Below, piece after piece: positions 26,333 to 35,494 of a stretch of 64,000 nt of DNA. The stretch spans positions 62,001-126,000 of the forward strand of contig CAZEEG010000001.1 in assembly GCA_964511065.1 (NCBI GenBank), in the 5' to 3' direction. The notes beneath the pieces are model-generated. The model saw only the letters and a list, made by a program, of their open reading frames with translations. It had not been told where the DNA came from and did no database searches. A program made the position numbers and the translations under genes. The stretch is from CALBRZ01 sp964511065 (GTDB taxonomy: Bacteria > Planctomycetota > Planctomycetia > Pirellulales > S012-138). Each line of letters starts with the position of its first letter. Position 1 is the stretch's first letter.

Positions 26333-27349
26333 ATGAACCAGGTTAGTGCCGCAAATCCCGTTTCGGCTGTCTCGCAGTGGCAGCAATTGGCCGATCGCGC
26401 ACTGGCCGGCGAAACACTCAGTCGCGAAGACGGGCTTGCCATTCTCGGCTCACCCGATGAGCAACTGCTCGATTTGCTGGCGGCTGCCTACCGGGTCCGG
26501 CAGCGCTACTTTGGCAATCGGGTGCAACTTTACTTTTTGATGAACGCCAAGAGTGGCCTGTGCCCTGAAGATTGCAGCTATTGTTCGCAATCGAAGGTTT
26601 CGGACGCCGACATCCCGCGCTACAACCTGCTCAATGTGGAAAAGCTCCTGGCCGGGGCGGCCGCAGCCGCCGAGCGCGATGCCAAGACCTACTGCATTGT
26701 GATCTCTGCCCGCGGCCCCTCAGAGCGCGAGATGAAGGCCGTCACCTCGATTGTGCCGCAGATCAAGGAGCGCTACGGACTCAAGGTGTGCGCCTGCCTG
26801 GGCCTCTTGACCCCCGAGCAGGCACAGCGTCTGAAGGCCTGCGGCGTGGACCGCGTGAACCACAACCTCAATACCAGCCAGCGCTACTACCCTGAAATCT
26901 GCTCCACGCATACCTTCCAGGACCGGATCAACACGCTGCGGGCGGTTCGCGATGCCGGTATGGAGATGTGTTCCGGTGGCATCGTAGGCATGGGCGAAGA
27001 ACCCACCGATGTTGTGGACATGGCGATTTCGCTCCGGGAATTGGGGGTCCATTCCATTCCGGTCAACTTCCTTCAAGCCATCGACGGAACACCGCTGCAA
27101 GGCCGCGACGATCTGGACCCCAGGTATTGCTTGAAGACGCTCTGCCTGTTCCGGCTGTTCAATCCTGACCGCGAGTTGCGAATTGCAGGCGGCCGCGAAG
27201 TTCATCTCCGCAGCATGCAACCGCTGGGCCTGTACCCAGCCAACTCGATGTTTGTCGGCGATTATCTCACCACGCCCGGGCAAATGCCCGACGCCGACTT
27301 CCAGATGATTCGTGATCTGGGGTTTGAAGTCGAACTGGGCGGCTGCTGA
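26333..27349 (+). CDS. bioB: Biotin synthase
   Basis: Biotin synthase inserts sulfur into dethiobiotin by radical SAM chemistry in the cytoplasm. The 338-aa product carries GLCPEDCSYCSQ with C77, C81 and C84 for the SAM [4Fe-4S] cluster. It also has the BioB-specific segments YFLMNAKSG, RVNHNLNTSQRYY, EMCSGGIVGMGE and IPVNFLQAIDGTPL, and Cys and Arg positions for the [2Fe-2S] cluster (CIVIS, CACLG, IAGGREVHLR). Length is normal. The ATG at 26333 is chosen because the family starts in this region; a codon at 26312 would add seven residues. No other biotin genes are adjacent. Confidence 0.96.
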   Translation: MNQVSAANPVSAVSQWQQLADRALAGETLSREDGLAILGSPDEQLLDLLAAAYRVRQRYFGNRVQLYFLMNAKSGLCPEDCSYCSQSKVSDADIPRYNLLNVEKLLAGAAAAAERDAKTYCIVISARGPSEREMKAVTSIVPQIKERYGLKVCACLGLLTPEQAQRLKACGVDRVNHNLNTSQRYYPEICSTHTFQDRINTLRAVRDAGMEMCSGGIVGMGEEPTDVVDMAISLRELGVHSIPVNFLQAIDGTPLQGRDDLDPRYCLKTLCLFRLFNPDRELRIAGGREVHLRSMQPLGLYPANSMFVGDYLTTPGQMPDADFQMIRDLGFEVELGGC

Positions 27350-27482
27350 AAACCGCGCAACCCCCCAACGGCCATGGAAGCCGTTTGGAGCGGCTGCTTT
27401 CGATCCGTGCGCGGCGTCATTATGATGTCGGTCATTGGCCACATCTCCCCCATGAAACTTCGCACACAAGGATCGAACTGCA

Positions 27483-28448
27483 ATGGCCCAGAAGATACTC
27501 TCGCAGACACACTTCTTTGCCGGCCCTCGGCGACTTGGACGGCCAGGCGTGGTGTTCGCGGCAATTGCCCTGCTCACTGCTTTGGGGAGCTCCACGACGG
27601 CACAAGACGCCCAGGATCCGGAACGGGCGCTCTCAGAGGTTAAGGCCACCGTCGAGCCTGGCAACCCGCGGATGGTGCTGATCTTCACGCATGCGGCCGG
27701 CTTTCGGCATGGCTCGATCCCCGTGGGGGCCAATGCCGTGCGATTCTTGGGCCGGCAAACCGGGGCCTTCGATTCGCTCATTAGCGACGACCCGGCGATG
27801 TTCGATCCCGAGCGGTTGAAAGAGTTCGATGCCGTGGTCCTGGTCAACACCACCGGTGATTGGCTGGCGCCCAAGCAGGCCAAGGGGCAGCAGCTAAGCC
27901 CTGAGGAGCGGAAAACGCGCGATGCCACGCTCCAGCGGCGGCGGCAGGCTCTGCTCGAATTCGTCGCCAGCGGTAAGGGAGTGGCCGGTTTCCACGCCGC
28001 CAGCGATTCGCACTACAACTGGAAAGAATTCGGCGAACTGATCGGCGGGTATTTCGACGGCCACCCTTGGCATCAGAAGATCGGCGTTACCCTCACCGAG
28101 CCAGAACACCCGCTGCTGGCGGCCTTTGACGGCAAAGGCTTCGAAATCACCGACGAAATCTACCAGTTCAAAGACCCGTACACCCGCGATCGGTTGCGGG
28201 TGCTGCTGACCGTTGATAACTCAACCATCGACGCTGGCAAGGGCAAGCGAAAGGATGGCGATTACGCCATCGCCTGGATTCAGGAACACGGCAAGGGACG
28301 CGTGTTTTACAGTTCGCTGGGGCACCGCGATTCGATCTTTGGCCATCCGGCCGTGATGCAGTTCTATCTCGACGGCATCCAGTATGTGCTGGGCGATCTC
28401 AAGGCCGATGCTACTCCCAGCAATCGCGTTACCAGTGCTGCGCAGTAG
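27483..28448 (+). CDS. Secreted ThuA-domain protein
   Basis: The 321-aa product has an N-terminal signal (basic start, hydrophobic VVFAAIALLTALGSS, cleavage near TTAQDA) and one ThuA domain. That domain shows MVLIFTHAAGFRHGSIPVG, FDAVVLVNTTGDWL, GKGVAGFHAASDSHYNW, the GYFDGHPWHQ segment and RVFYSSLGHRDSIF. ThuA domains have a class-I glutamine-amidotransferase-like fold and are common in planctomycete sugar and glycan loci; activity has been linked to trehalose/ketosugar use but is not well proved. The His in GFHAASDSH is a likely active-site residue. It is a single gene, followed by a strong hairpin terminator at 28529. Confidence 0.9.
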   Translation: MAQKILSQTHFFAGPRRLGRPGVVFAAIALLTALGSSTTAQDAQDPERALSEVKATVEPGNPRMVLIFTHAAGFRHGSIPVGANAVRFLGRQTGAFDSLISDDPAMFDPERLKEFDAVVLVNTTGDWLAPKQAKGQQLSPEERKTRDATLQRRRQALLEFVASGKGVAGFHAASDSHYNWKEFGELIGGYFDGHPWHQKIGVTLTEPEHPLLAAFDGKGFEITDEIYQFKDPYTRDRLRVLLTVDNSTIDAGKGKRKDGDYAIAWIQEHGKGRVFYSSLGHRDSIFGHPAVMQFYLDGIQYVLGDLKADATPSNRVTSAAQ

Positions 28449-28528
28449 CCACGGCTTCGGAGGACTTCAAGCCGTCGCTCGCAACCCAATTGAACGTCGT
28501 GCGCGATGAACCACCAGGATCAACCAAG

Positions 28529-28559
28529 AGACCGTGCCACGGTTGCCGTGGCACGGTCT
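28529..28559. terminator. Hairpin terminator between convergent genes
   Basis: A perfect 14-bp stem, AGACCGTGCCACGG (28529-28542) with its complement at 28546-28559, and a 3-base TTG loop. It is followed by TTTGATC on the plus strand. It lies between the ThuA gene (+) and the sulfite reductase gene (-), and the stem may serve both strands, although the T-run is short. The rest of the 317-bp gap shows nothing else. Confidence 0.7.
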
Positions 28560-28766
28560 TTGATCTTACGGTGGCGATGTTCTCCAACCTGGAACAGACA
28601 TAATGCCTTCCAGGGCAGCGCGCAAACGGCTGCACTTTGACGCTGGCCGGTCGCAACGTCTCCATTTCCAGCGAACGTCGGCCGCGCCGCTCTGCTGAAC
28701 CGTGCGGTCAGCCGAACCTGCGCGAACAAACGCTCGGCGGCACTCGACGCGGGCGGTCCGCCCTCA

Positions 28767-30494
28767 TCAGGCGGCTTCTGCCGACGAATACTGCTCGGCC
28801 CACGCGGCCAGGTCTTCAGCCCCCTTGCGGTGGCAGAAGTCGCCAAAGGTTTCACCCTTGTGCCGCTCGTTCTTGAAGTAGACCAGCAGCGGCACGATGG
28901 TCGAAACCACTTCTTCGGCCGGCACCAAGTCCTTGTAGATAAAATTGAGCCGATCGCCCAGCTTGCGACCGCCGACCAGCACCGTGTACTTGCCCATGGT
29001 CTTGCCAACCAGGCCGATGTCGCTGTTGTAGGGCCGTGCGCAGCCGTTGGGGCAGCCGGTCATGCGGATGGTGAACTCTTCTGCCGACAGTCCCAGCCGG
29101 GCGATTTCGACTTCCAGTTGGTCGATCATCGACGGCAAGACCCGTTCGCTCTCGGTAATGGCCAGGCCGCAGGTCGGCCAGGCGGGGCACGCCATCGACC
29201 AGCGGCGGACATTGCTGATGTCCTCGGTGAGCGGCACGCCGTGCTCGCGGAGGATCGATTCCAGTTCGGGCCGTACCTCGGGCTCGAGATCGGTGAACAG
29301 GATGCTTTGGTGGCCCGTGAGGCGGATGCCGGGATTGAAGGTGCGGCAAATCTTGCGAATGGCCGTCTTGAGGCGGAAATCGCCTTCGTCGCGGATGCGA
29401 CCGTTCTCGACATTCAGCCCGTAGAAGACCCGGCCATCACCCTGCTCGTGCCAGCCCATGTGGTCGTCGAAACCGTAGACGTCCTCGGGGTGCGGGTCGG
29501 GCAGTTTGTGGCCGTAGTATTCTTCCACCTGGTGTTTGAACCAGGGGATTCCCTTGTTGGCGATCAGGTACTTGAGGCGGGCCTGCTTGCGGTCACTCCG
29601 GTTACCATAGTCCTTTTGCACACGCACGATGGCCGTGGCCACATCGATCAACTGCTCAGGCGTGCAGAAGGCCAACCGCTTGCCCAGGGCGGGGAAGGTT
29701 TTCTTGTTCGAGGGCGTGACACCAAAGCTGCCGCCCACTGACAAGTTGTAGCCGATGATCTGATCGTTCTCGCAAATGGCCAGAATGCCCAGGTCGTTGG
29801 CGTATACGTCGATGCAGTTGTCCTCGGGCAGGGCGATGGCCATTTTGAACTTGCGCGGCAGGTAATTCGTGCCGTAGATCGGCTCGATCACCGGATCGGT
29901 CGGACCGCCGCCGACCATCGTCTGCTCGCCGGTTTCGATGTCGTTCAACCAGATTTCGCGATACGCCGTGGTGCGGGGCGCGAAGTAAGCCGCCAGGGTG
30001 GCCGCGGTATCTTGCATCTGCTGATGCACGGGCGAGTGATAGTGCGGGGCCGGGCAGCACATCACGTTACGGTTGACGTCGCCGCACGCCCCCAGCGTGC
30101 TGAGCTTGATCTCGTTGATGCGGCTGATGGCCCGCTTCAGGTTGCTCTTCACCACGCTATGCAGTTGTAGCCCTTGCCGCGTGGTGATCCGGAGCGTGGA
30201 ATTGCCTACCTCTTCGCACAAATCCAACTCGCCCAGCAATTGTTCGCTGGTGAGCCTTCCCCCGGGGATCTTGCTGCGGACCATGAAGATGAAGTGCCGC
30301 TCCGACTTAGCGCCGGGCCGGGACGTGCGCTGATCGCGGTCATCCTGCTGGTACGTACCGTGAAACTTAAGAATCTTCGTTGTGTCCTTGGGAAAGACAT
30401 CCGTACCATCGACCAGTTCCTGGGCGATGTTCCCGCGGAGGTAGTTGCTTTGTTCCTTGATCGTTTCGACGGAGCTGAGTTTCTCGTTGGCCAT
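28767..30494 (-). CDS. Assimilatory sulfite reductase, hemoprotein subunit
   Basis: This enzyme reduces sulfite to sulfide with siroheme and a [4Fe-4S] cluster in the cytoplasm. The 575-aa product has two ferrite-reductase half domains. The early part has KFHGTYQQDDRDQR, GRLTSEQLLGELDLCEEVGN and TTRQGLQLH; RNVMCCPAP follows. The cluster/siroheme ligands are CPAWPTC and GCPNGC near the C-terminus. Length fits CysI/Sir. No CysJ flavoprotein or ferredoxin gene is adjacent, so the electron donor is unknown; sequence alone does not separate NADPH- from ferredoxin-linked forms. ATG 30494 is chosen by family start. A CbiX-type chelatase at 36424 could supply siroheme. Confidence 0.93.
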   Translation of the reverse strand: MANEKLSSVETIKEQSNYLRGNIAQELVDGTDVFPKDTTKILKFHGTYQQDDRDQRTSRPGAKSERHFIFMVRSKIPGGRLTSEQLLGELDLCEEVGNSTLRITTRQGLQLHSVVKSNLKRAISRINEIKLSTLGACGDVNRNVMCCPAPHYHSPVHQQMQDTAATLAAYFAPRTTAYREIWLNDIETGEQTMVGGGPTDPVIEPIYGTNYLPRKFKMAIALPEDNCIDVYANDLGILAICENDQIIGYNLSVGGSFGVTPSNKKTFPALGKRLAFCTPEQLIDVATAIVRVQKDYGNRSDRKQARLKYLIANKGIPWFKHQVEEYYGHKLPDPHPEDVYGFDDHMGWHEQGDGRVFYGLNVENGRIRDEGDFRLKTAIRKICRTFNPGIRLTGHQSILFTDLEPEVRPELESILREHGVPLTEDISNVRRWSMACPAWPTCGLAITESERVLPSMIDQLEVEIARLGLSAEEFTIRMTGCPNGCARPYNSDIGLVGKTMGKYTVLVGGRKLGDRLNFIYKDLVPAEEVVSTIVPLLVYFKNERHKGETFGDFCHRKGAEDLAAWAEQYSSAEAA

Positions 30495-30706
30495 GCTGCT
30501 ACAAAGGGGTGGGCGGAACAATGGGGGGGGGGTGAAAAGCATGAATCCCGGCGGGACAACGGCGGACGCTGCCATCGACCGATGCAGCAAGGATCGCCGG
30601 TGGCGTTTACCGGGGGGCGTGGCACGAACCCTTCACCTGCAAACCCAGGGGGCATCCAATGCGTCCCCGGAAATGCTCAATCAGGCGAATGTTCACAATC
30701 TTTAGC

Positions 30707-30736
30707 ATTATTGTCGTCATTGCGCGGCAACGTCAA
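30707..30736 (-). promoter_or_regulatory. Candidate promoter for sulfite reductase
   Basis: On the minus strand, TTGACG (30736-30731), an 18-bp spacer and AATAAT (30712-30707). The leader to ATG 30494 would be about 205 bases, in which I cannot identify a known riboswitch. Confidence 0.45.
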
Positions 30737-30746
30737 TCAGTATAAT
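30718..30746 (+). promoter_or_regulatory. Candidate promoter for the DapA-family gene
   Basis: A perfect TATAAT (30741-30746) with a weak CATTGC at -35 (30718-30723). It overlaps the sulfite reductase promoter on the other strand, so the two may compete. Leader to ATG 30959 is about 205 bases. Confidence 0.4.
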
Positions 30747-30924
30747 CGGCACTTTTTTCGGCTTCCAGAGCGGACCTAGTTTCGCAAAAGTCCAGAATTT
30801 CTCAACTTCCGTCCCAATGGGCGAGTCGATTGCCCTGCCGCCGAGGGGGGTTGGGAAGCTTGGGATTACTGCGAACCATGCTACTACGAGCGGTTCGATA
30901 GCCGGCGAATTCAAATTCGACAGC

Positions 30925-30948
30925 CACCCACCCGCTCGGCGGGGGGTG
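30925..30948 (+). promoter_or_regulatory. GC-rich hairpin touching the ribosome binding site of the DapA-family gene
   Basis: CACCC-A-CCCGC (30925-30935) can pair with GCGGGGGGTG (30939-30948) over ten base pairs with one bulged A and a TCG loop. GAGGAG directly follows (30948-30953), then ATG at 30959. It could lower translation initiation. No leader peptide or known motif is seen. Confidence 0.35.
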
Positions 30949-30958
30949 AGGAGCGACC

Positions 30959-31924
30959 ATGGCTGCTTTTGTTCCCTCGGGCGTGATCCCCGCCTGCCTG
31001 ATGCCGTTCACGGCCGACCTCCAATTGAACGAAGCAGCGTACCGCAGCCATTTGCGTGACTTAGCTGCGGTCGATGGGGTCGCCGCCATCACCATCAATG
31101 GGCACGCAGCCGAGGTCCATGCGCTGTCGCCGGACGAGCAACAACGGGCATTGGCCATTGCCTGCGATGAAGTTGGAGATGCCGTGCCGATCATTTCCGG
31201 CATCTACGGCACCAATTGCGCCATGGCCGCCAGCCTGGCGGCCATGGCGCAGCGCGAAGGGGCCTCCGGTCTGCTTATCTTCCCTAATGAAGTTCTTGCC
31301 CTAGCGGGCAGTCGCAAGCAGGAAATGGCCCTGGCACACGTGGCCGCGGTCGCCGACGTCACTCATTTGCCGCTGATTTTATTCCAGTATCCGCATACCA
31401 GCGGGCTTGGCTACCCGATGGATACGCTCCGCGCGCTGTGCGAAACCTTCCCCAGTGTGGCCGCCATCAAGGACTGGTGCCACGACCCGCCGCTGCACGA
31501 GCGACACATACGCGAGTTGCACGCCCTGCCGCGTCCGGTCCGTGTCCTTACCACGCACAGCACATGGTTATTCAGTTCGCTGGTGCTGGGTTGCGACGGA
31601 TTGCTTTCCGGCGCCGGCAGCGTGATTGCCGCCCTGCAGGTGGCGCTGTGGAGGGCGGTTCAAAGCAACGATCTCGCCGCCGCCCGACAAATCAACGACC
31701 AGATGTACCCGATCGTCCGCGCATTTTATGCGGAACCACTGGTCGATATGCACAACCGCATGAAAGAAGCACTGGTGCTGCTCGGCAGGCTTCCGGCCGC
31801 GCACGTACGGCCCCCGCTGGTGAAGTTGCCGCCTGAAGAAATACAAGCGATTGCCGAGGCACTCAGCGCGATGGAGAAACTCCAAGTGAACGCCGCGACC
31901 ACCTGGCAACGTGGACACGTTTGA
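30959..31924 (+). CDS. Dihydrodipicolinate synthase (DapA)-family aldolase/lyase
   Basis: The 321-aa protein starts at ATG 30959 behind GAGGAG. It has the TIM-barrel DapA-family landmarks: VIPACLMPFTADLQLN, INGHAAEVHALSPDEQ (in place of the usual GTTGE), the catalytic Tyr144 in LILFQYPH and the Schiff-base Lys171 in AAIKDWC. The GTTGE change, where true DapA has two Thr contacting pyruvate, argues against lysine synthesis and for another 2-oxo-acid or sugar-acid aldolase/dehydratase. Its stop codon lies inside the terminal repeat of a dispersed element starting at 31919. No pathway partners are adjacent. Confidence 0.88.
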   Translation: MAAFVPSGVIPACLMPFTADLQLNEAAYRSHLRDLAAVDGVAAITINGHAAEVHALSPDEQQRALAIACDEVGDAVPIISGIYGTNCAMAASLAAMAQREGASGLLIFPNEVLALAGSRKQEMALAHVAAVADVTHLPLILFQYPHTSGLGYPMDTLRALCETFPSVAAIKDWCHDPPLHERHIRELHALPRPVRVLTTHSTWLFSSLVLGCDGLLSGAGSVIAALQVALWRAVQSNDLAAARQINDQMYPIVRAFYAEPLVDMHNRMKEALVLLGRLPAAHVRPPLVKLPPEEIQAIAEALSAMEKLQVNAATTWQRGHV

Positions 31925-32049
31925 TGATTGCGTCGCCGAGATCGGGCCGTCGCACGAGCGTTGCCGCACGTTCTTCTGCTTTCCAGCGCAATCGGCGGCA
32001 TTGCGTAAACCGGGCACGAAATAAGGCGGACATTCGCCGCCCAAGTGTC
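31919..32049 (+). repeat. Dispersed inverted-end element, copy 1
   Basis: Left end TTTGATGATTGCGTCGCC, middle CTTTCCAGCGCAATCGGC (31979-31996) and right end GCGGACATTCGCCGCCCAAG ending in TGTC at 32049. The left end contains the stop codon of the DapA-family gene (31922-31924). See the findings for the family comparison. Confidence 0.65.
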
Positions 32050-32268
32050 CAAACCACCGCTGATCTCGACTGGTTCGGCTTGGCTCCTTGAAGCGGCCCC
32101 GCCCCGTGGCCACAATGGGGCACCCCGCTTGCTCCCTGGCACGGAGGGCAACGCTGCCGCAACTCCTTGTCATTGATTCGTACGGGGGGCCATGCCGGGC
32201 CGGGTGGCCAGCCCAGTGCATTGTGTCCCACCGGACCAGACATTCCTTCCGATCAAGGTCGACGACCG

Positions 32269-33375
32269 ATGCCGAGCCTGTTCTGCAATCTGCCGTTCCT
32301 CCGCGGGAATCATGCTCACCGTTTCACGGCGCTGCTCTTGGCAACCATGCTGTTGCCGCTGGGTACCGCAGAGCGCATTTCAGCGGCCGATGGCGAAACG
32401 AAAGAGCGTCCCTACGTGGTTTACGAGGGCGATTCCGGCCCCGGGTACGGCAAGCACATTGTCCTGATTTCCGGCGATGAAGAATACCGTTCGGAAGAGG
32501 CGCTGCCGCAACTCGGGAAGATTCTCGCCAGGCATCACGGCTTCCAATGCACGGTGCTGTTTGCCGTTGACCCGGCTACCGGGGAAATCAACCCCAACGT
32601 GCGAAATAACATCCCAGGCCTGGAGGCGTTGAAGTCGGCCGACTTGATGATCATCGCTACGCGATTCCGCGACCTGCCCGACGATCAAATGAAATACATT
32701 GTGGACTATATCGAGTCGGGCAAACCGGTCATTGGCATGCGGACGGCCACGCACGCCTTCAACATCCGCAAGGATTCAGCGTACCACAAGTACGATTGGC
32801 GTTATGGCGGCGAAGATTACCCCAAGGGATTCGGCAAGCAAGTGCTGGGCGAAACCTGGGTGGCGCACCACGGCCGTCACAAGCACGAAAGTACTCGCGG
32901 TATCGTCGCCAAAGACGCAGCCGACCATCCGATCCTCCGCGGCATCAAAGATGGCGACATCTGGGGGCCGACCGATGTTTACACGGTGAACCTGCCGCTG
33001 CCGGGCGACAGCCGCCCGCTGGTGTTGGGCCAGGTGCTCAAGCGGCTGGGAGAATTTGACCAGAACGACCCGCACTTCGGCATGCGGCCGGACGATCCGC
33101 CGCTTGAAGGGCAAAAGAACGATCCCATGATGCCTATCGCCTGGACGCGCAGTTATCAGGGGGCCCGGGTCTTCTGCACCACAATGGGCTCGTCGACCGA
33201 TGTGCTCAGCGAGGGCGTGCGGCGGATGCTGGTCAATGCCGCTTACTGGTGCATCGGCCTGGAAGACAAAATCCCGGCGAAAAGCGATGTCTCGCTGGTG
33301 GGCGATTACCGTGCCACGCAATACGGTTTCAACGAATTCCAGAAAGGGATCAAACCGTCGGATCATGCCTGGTAA
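32269..33375 (+). CDS. Secreted ThuA-like protein
   Basis: The 368-aa product starts at ATG 32269 with a signal peptide (hydrophobic FTALLLATMLLPLG, cleavage near ISAAD). It then has YVVYEGDSGPGYGKHIVLIS, EEYRSEEALPQLGKILA, a GLEALKSADLMIIATRFRD strand, IESGKPVIGMRTATHAF and VAHHGRHKHESTRG, and near the end ARVFCTTMGSSTDV. This is the ThuA-like planctomycete family with a glutamine-amidotransferase-like fold, distinct from the ThuA gene at 27483. Activity is unproved; related genes sit in glycan-degradation loci. The region between 32050 and 32268 is non-coding as far as I can see. Confidence 0.88.
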   Translation: MPSLFCNLPFLRGNHAHRFTALLLATMLLPLGTAERISAADGETKERPYVVYEGDSGPGYGKHIVLISGDEEYRSEEALPQLGKILARHHGFQCTVLFAVDPATGEINPNVRNNIPGLEALKSADLMIIATRFRDLPDDQMKYIVDYIESGKPVIGMRTATHAFNIRKDSAYHKYDWRYGGEDYPKGFGKQVLGETWVAHHGRHKHESTRGIVAKDAADHPILRGIKDGDIWGPTDVYTVNLPLPGDSRPLVLGQVLKRLGEFDQNDPHFGMRPDDPPLEGQKNDPMMPIAWTRSYQGARVFCTTMGSSTDVLSEGVRRMLVNAAYWCIGLEDKIPAKSDVSLVGDYRATQYGFNEFQKGIKPSDHAW

Positions 33376-33479
33376 TGGCGGCCAGTGGCACCGGCAGTAC
33401 CAACGTTCCACGTGGCGTTCGACATGGTTCGCCATGATACTCTAGCGCGGCAGGGAAGGCTGAGCACGGCAAGAAACGG

Positions 33480-33956
33480 ATGAATTCATCGAGTGCGAAA
33501 ACGCGTCCCCTGGTCCAACTGTTTACCGATGGCGGCTGCAGCGGCAATCCAGGGCCCGGTGGCTGGGCCTATCTGCTGCGCCACCCCCAAAGCGGCAAAG
33601 AGAAGGAAGCCTTCGGGGCCGAGGCCGAAACCACCAATAACCGGATGGAATTGAGGGCTGTTATCGAAGGCCTTTCGGCCCTGAACGCACCGTCCATCGT
33701 CGAGCTCTATACCGATAGCGTGTACGTCGGCAAGGGACTCAGCGAGTGGATGCAGGCCTGGAAGGCCCGGGGCTGGAAACGCCGCGAAGGCAAGCGGCTT
33801 GCGCCCGTCAAGAACGAGGATTTATGGCGGAAACTGGATGAATTGGCCCAGATTCACGAGATCCGATACTTCCAGGTGGCGGGGCATAGTGGTCATCCCG
33901 AGAACGAGCGCTGCGATCAACTGGCCGTTGCCGCATACCAGCACCTGTTGCCGTAG
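33480..33956 (+). CDS. rnhA: Ribonuclease HI
   Basis: RNase HI cuts the RNA strand of RNA-DNA hybrids, for example at primers and R-loops. The 158-aa product has all catalytic residues: D17 in LFTDGGCSGNPGPGGW, E57 in TNNRMELRA, D79 in LYTDSVYV, and D146 in NERCDQLA with GHSGHP before it. The basic handle region (WKARGWKRREGKRLAPVKN) of the E. coli-type enzyme is present, so substrate binding should be normal. ATG 33480 has only a weak Shine-Dalgarno. It is monocistronic. Confidence 0.96.
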   Translation: MNSSSAKTRPLVQLFTDGGCSGNPGPGGWAYLLRHPQSGKEKEAFGAEAETTNNRMELRAVIEGLSALNAPSIVELYTDSVYVGKGLSEWMQAWKARGWKRREGKRLAPVKNEDLWRKLDELAQIHEIRYFQVAGHSGHPENERCDQLAVAAYQHLLP

Positions 33957-34109
33957 AACAGGCCGGTGCGGCGACAACCGCTGATCCCAGCACGCACGAG
34001 CCAAGCGAACGCACGCCTGCGCCGCAGCACGATTGACCAGGTGGCCGGCGACGGACGGCTACCAACAAAATGATCGGCCAGGTGACCGCTTCGGCGCATT
34101 GGTTGGCAG

Positions 34110-34232
34110 TTATTGATTGTGGCGCCGCCAATGTTCCGTTGCCGAAGGAATTGTGCCGAGTATCTTCCGTTTTGCAGCACAATCGGCAACGTTTGGCGGT
34201 GCGGATTGTCGGCCGGGTTTCGCTGCTCTGAG
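34110..34232 (+). repeat. Dispersed inverted-end element, copy 2
   Basis: Left end GTTATTGATTGTGGCGCCGC, middle CTTCCGTTTTGCAGCACAAT (34165-34184) and a degenerate right end with TTTCGCTGCTCTG. It fills most of the gap between rnhA and the gene at 34327. Confidence 0.6.
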
Positions 34233-34326
34233 TAAGTGCCGACCGGAGTTTTCCGACCACGTTCGCACCGAGCAATTTACGACACTTCAAACTGCGATGA
34301 CGAAACTGTTTTCAAGGGGGCCTGCG

Positions 34327-35373
34327 ATGATCGACCGACCGCGCCGCTGGAATCGCGCCGTGTTGGCGCTGGTTGCCTGGATGGCTTTCACATCCATTAG
34401 TGTTTGGACCTCCGCGGCGCGTGCCGCCGAGCTATCGCTATTGGCGGCGGTGAAGCAAGGCGCGGCCGAAGTCTATATCAACGGCCGCGGTTACTCCACT
34501 GGCGATGCCCTGCAACTCCGCGTTCGCAAGAAAGTCGCCGGCACGCTCAACATCAAGGTAGAGCCCGGCACGGTGCTTGTGCCCATCAAGGGACAATGCC
34601 AAAGCATGGTGGCGTTTGGGGTGAAATGGCACTGGTCAGCCCAGGGCAAGTGGAATGCCTGCAGCGAAATCGTCCTCGACAGCAGCGCAGAGCAGGTTTT
34701 CATCCTCGAAGGTTATTGCCGCGATGCCAAGCTGCCTTCCCCCAAGTCGGCAAATTATTTCACCCTGGACAAAACGGACGAGGCGTCGCTCAAGGTGCTG
34801 GTGGAAGGCAAGCGCAACGGTTGTACGGCCAAGATCATCCAGGCAGCCATCTGGATTGCCCGCGACCGCGTGCAAGACACGTTCCTGGCGGCCAACTTCC
34901 ACTGCAATGAGCGGGAAATCCAGGCAGCCCGCTCGCTGTTGGAAGTGGTTCGCGCCACGGCCGAGGACGTGATTCAGCGGCGGGAATCGGCCCTGCGGGA
35001 AGTGCTGGCAGAATTGCGGATCAGTGTCGAGGCCGGCGGCGGCATCGAACTTTCTGAACTGCTGAAGCAGTTTGGCGTGACCAAGGAAGCCGAGGTCACC
35101 GCCGACGCTCGCGTCAGCGGCCCCCTGGGCTTTGTGGGGGTCGAAGTTTCCAAGGGCCAACGCTTTGCCGTGCTCGATGAGCGTAACGGTCGAGTTTTGG
35201 TGGCAGGCAACGCCGGTGTGATTCCCGTCCGCGGATGGATCGCGGCCGACAAAGTGGTGGTCCGTGAAATGGTCGATACTGAATCCGACAGAGATGCAGC
35301 GGCCGAAAGGGTGGGGGCAAACGTCGGCCGCCTGCGCGACGCCGTCCTGGAAGTACTCGACAAAGTCGACTGA
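34327..35373 (+). CDS. Hypothetical secreted protein with SH3-like C-terminus
   Basis: The 348-aa product starts at ATG 34327 after AAGGGGG; earlier in-frame codons run through a dispersed repeat and are not counted. A signal peptide ends near AARAAEL. The next 170 residues form a compact, Cys-containing beta-rich domain (NGRGYSTGDALQLRVRKK, then WHWSAQGKWNACSEIVLDSS, EGYCRD, CTAKIIQAAIWIARD). A helical region (QAARSLLEVVRATAEDVIQRR) is followed by a segment, GQRFAVLDERNGRVLVAG to GWIAADKVV, that looks like a bacterial SH3 fold. I do not recognise the family. Likely periplasmic, perhaps binding cell wall or another protein. Confidence 0.7.
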   Translation: MIDRPRRWNRAVLALVAWMAFTSISVWTSAARAAELSLLAAVKQGAAEVYINGRGYSTGDALQLRVRKKVAGTLNIKVEPGTVLVPIKGQCQSMVAFGVKWHWSAQGKWNACSEIVLDSSAEQVFILEGYCRDAKLPSPKSANYFTLDKTDEASLKVLVEGKRNGCTAKIIQAAIWIARDRVQDTFLAANFHCNEREIQAARSLLEVVRATAEDVIQRRESALREVLAELRISVEAGGGIELSELLKQFGVTKEAEVTADARVSGPLGFVGVEVSKGQRFAVLDERNGRVLVAGNAGVIPVRGWIAADKVVVREMVDTESDRDAAAERVGANVGRLRDAVLEVLDKVD

Positions 35374-35494
35374 AGGTAGTTTGATGGGGCAAGGCCCGGC
35401 GGATTGGGCAGCCGAGCCATGCGCGGCGGGGTAGCTCGCCAGCCATCCCGCCAGCCGCGCAGCACCCGGTTCGCAGCTACCTAAGGATCCGCCG

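Noticed and set aside
30524..30533. G tract as a phase-variation site
   Set aside because: It is in a leader, outside any reading frame, and similar G or C runs occur at other intergenic places.
34117..34326. Earlier start for the secreted protein at 34327
   Set aside because: The codons lie in dispersed repeat copy 2, and AAGGGGG favours 34327.
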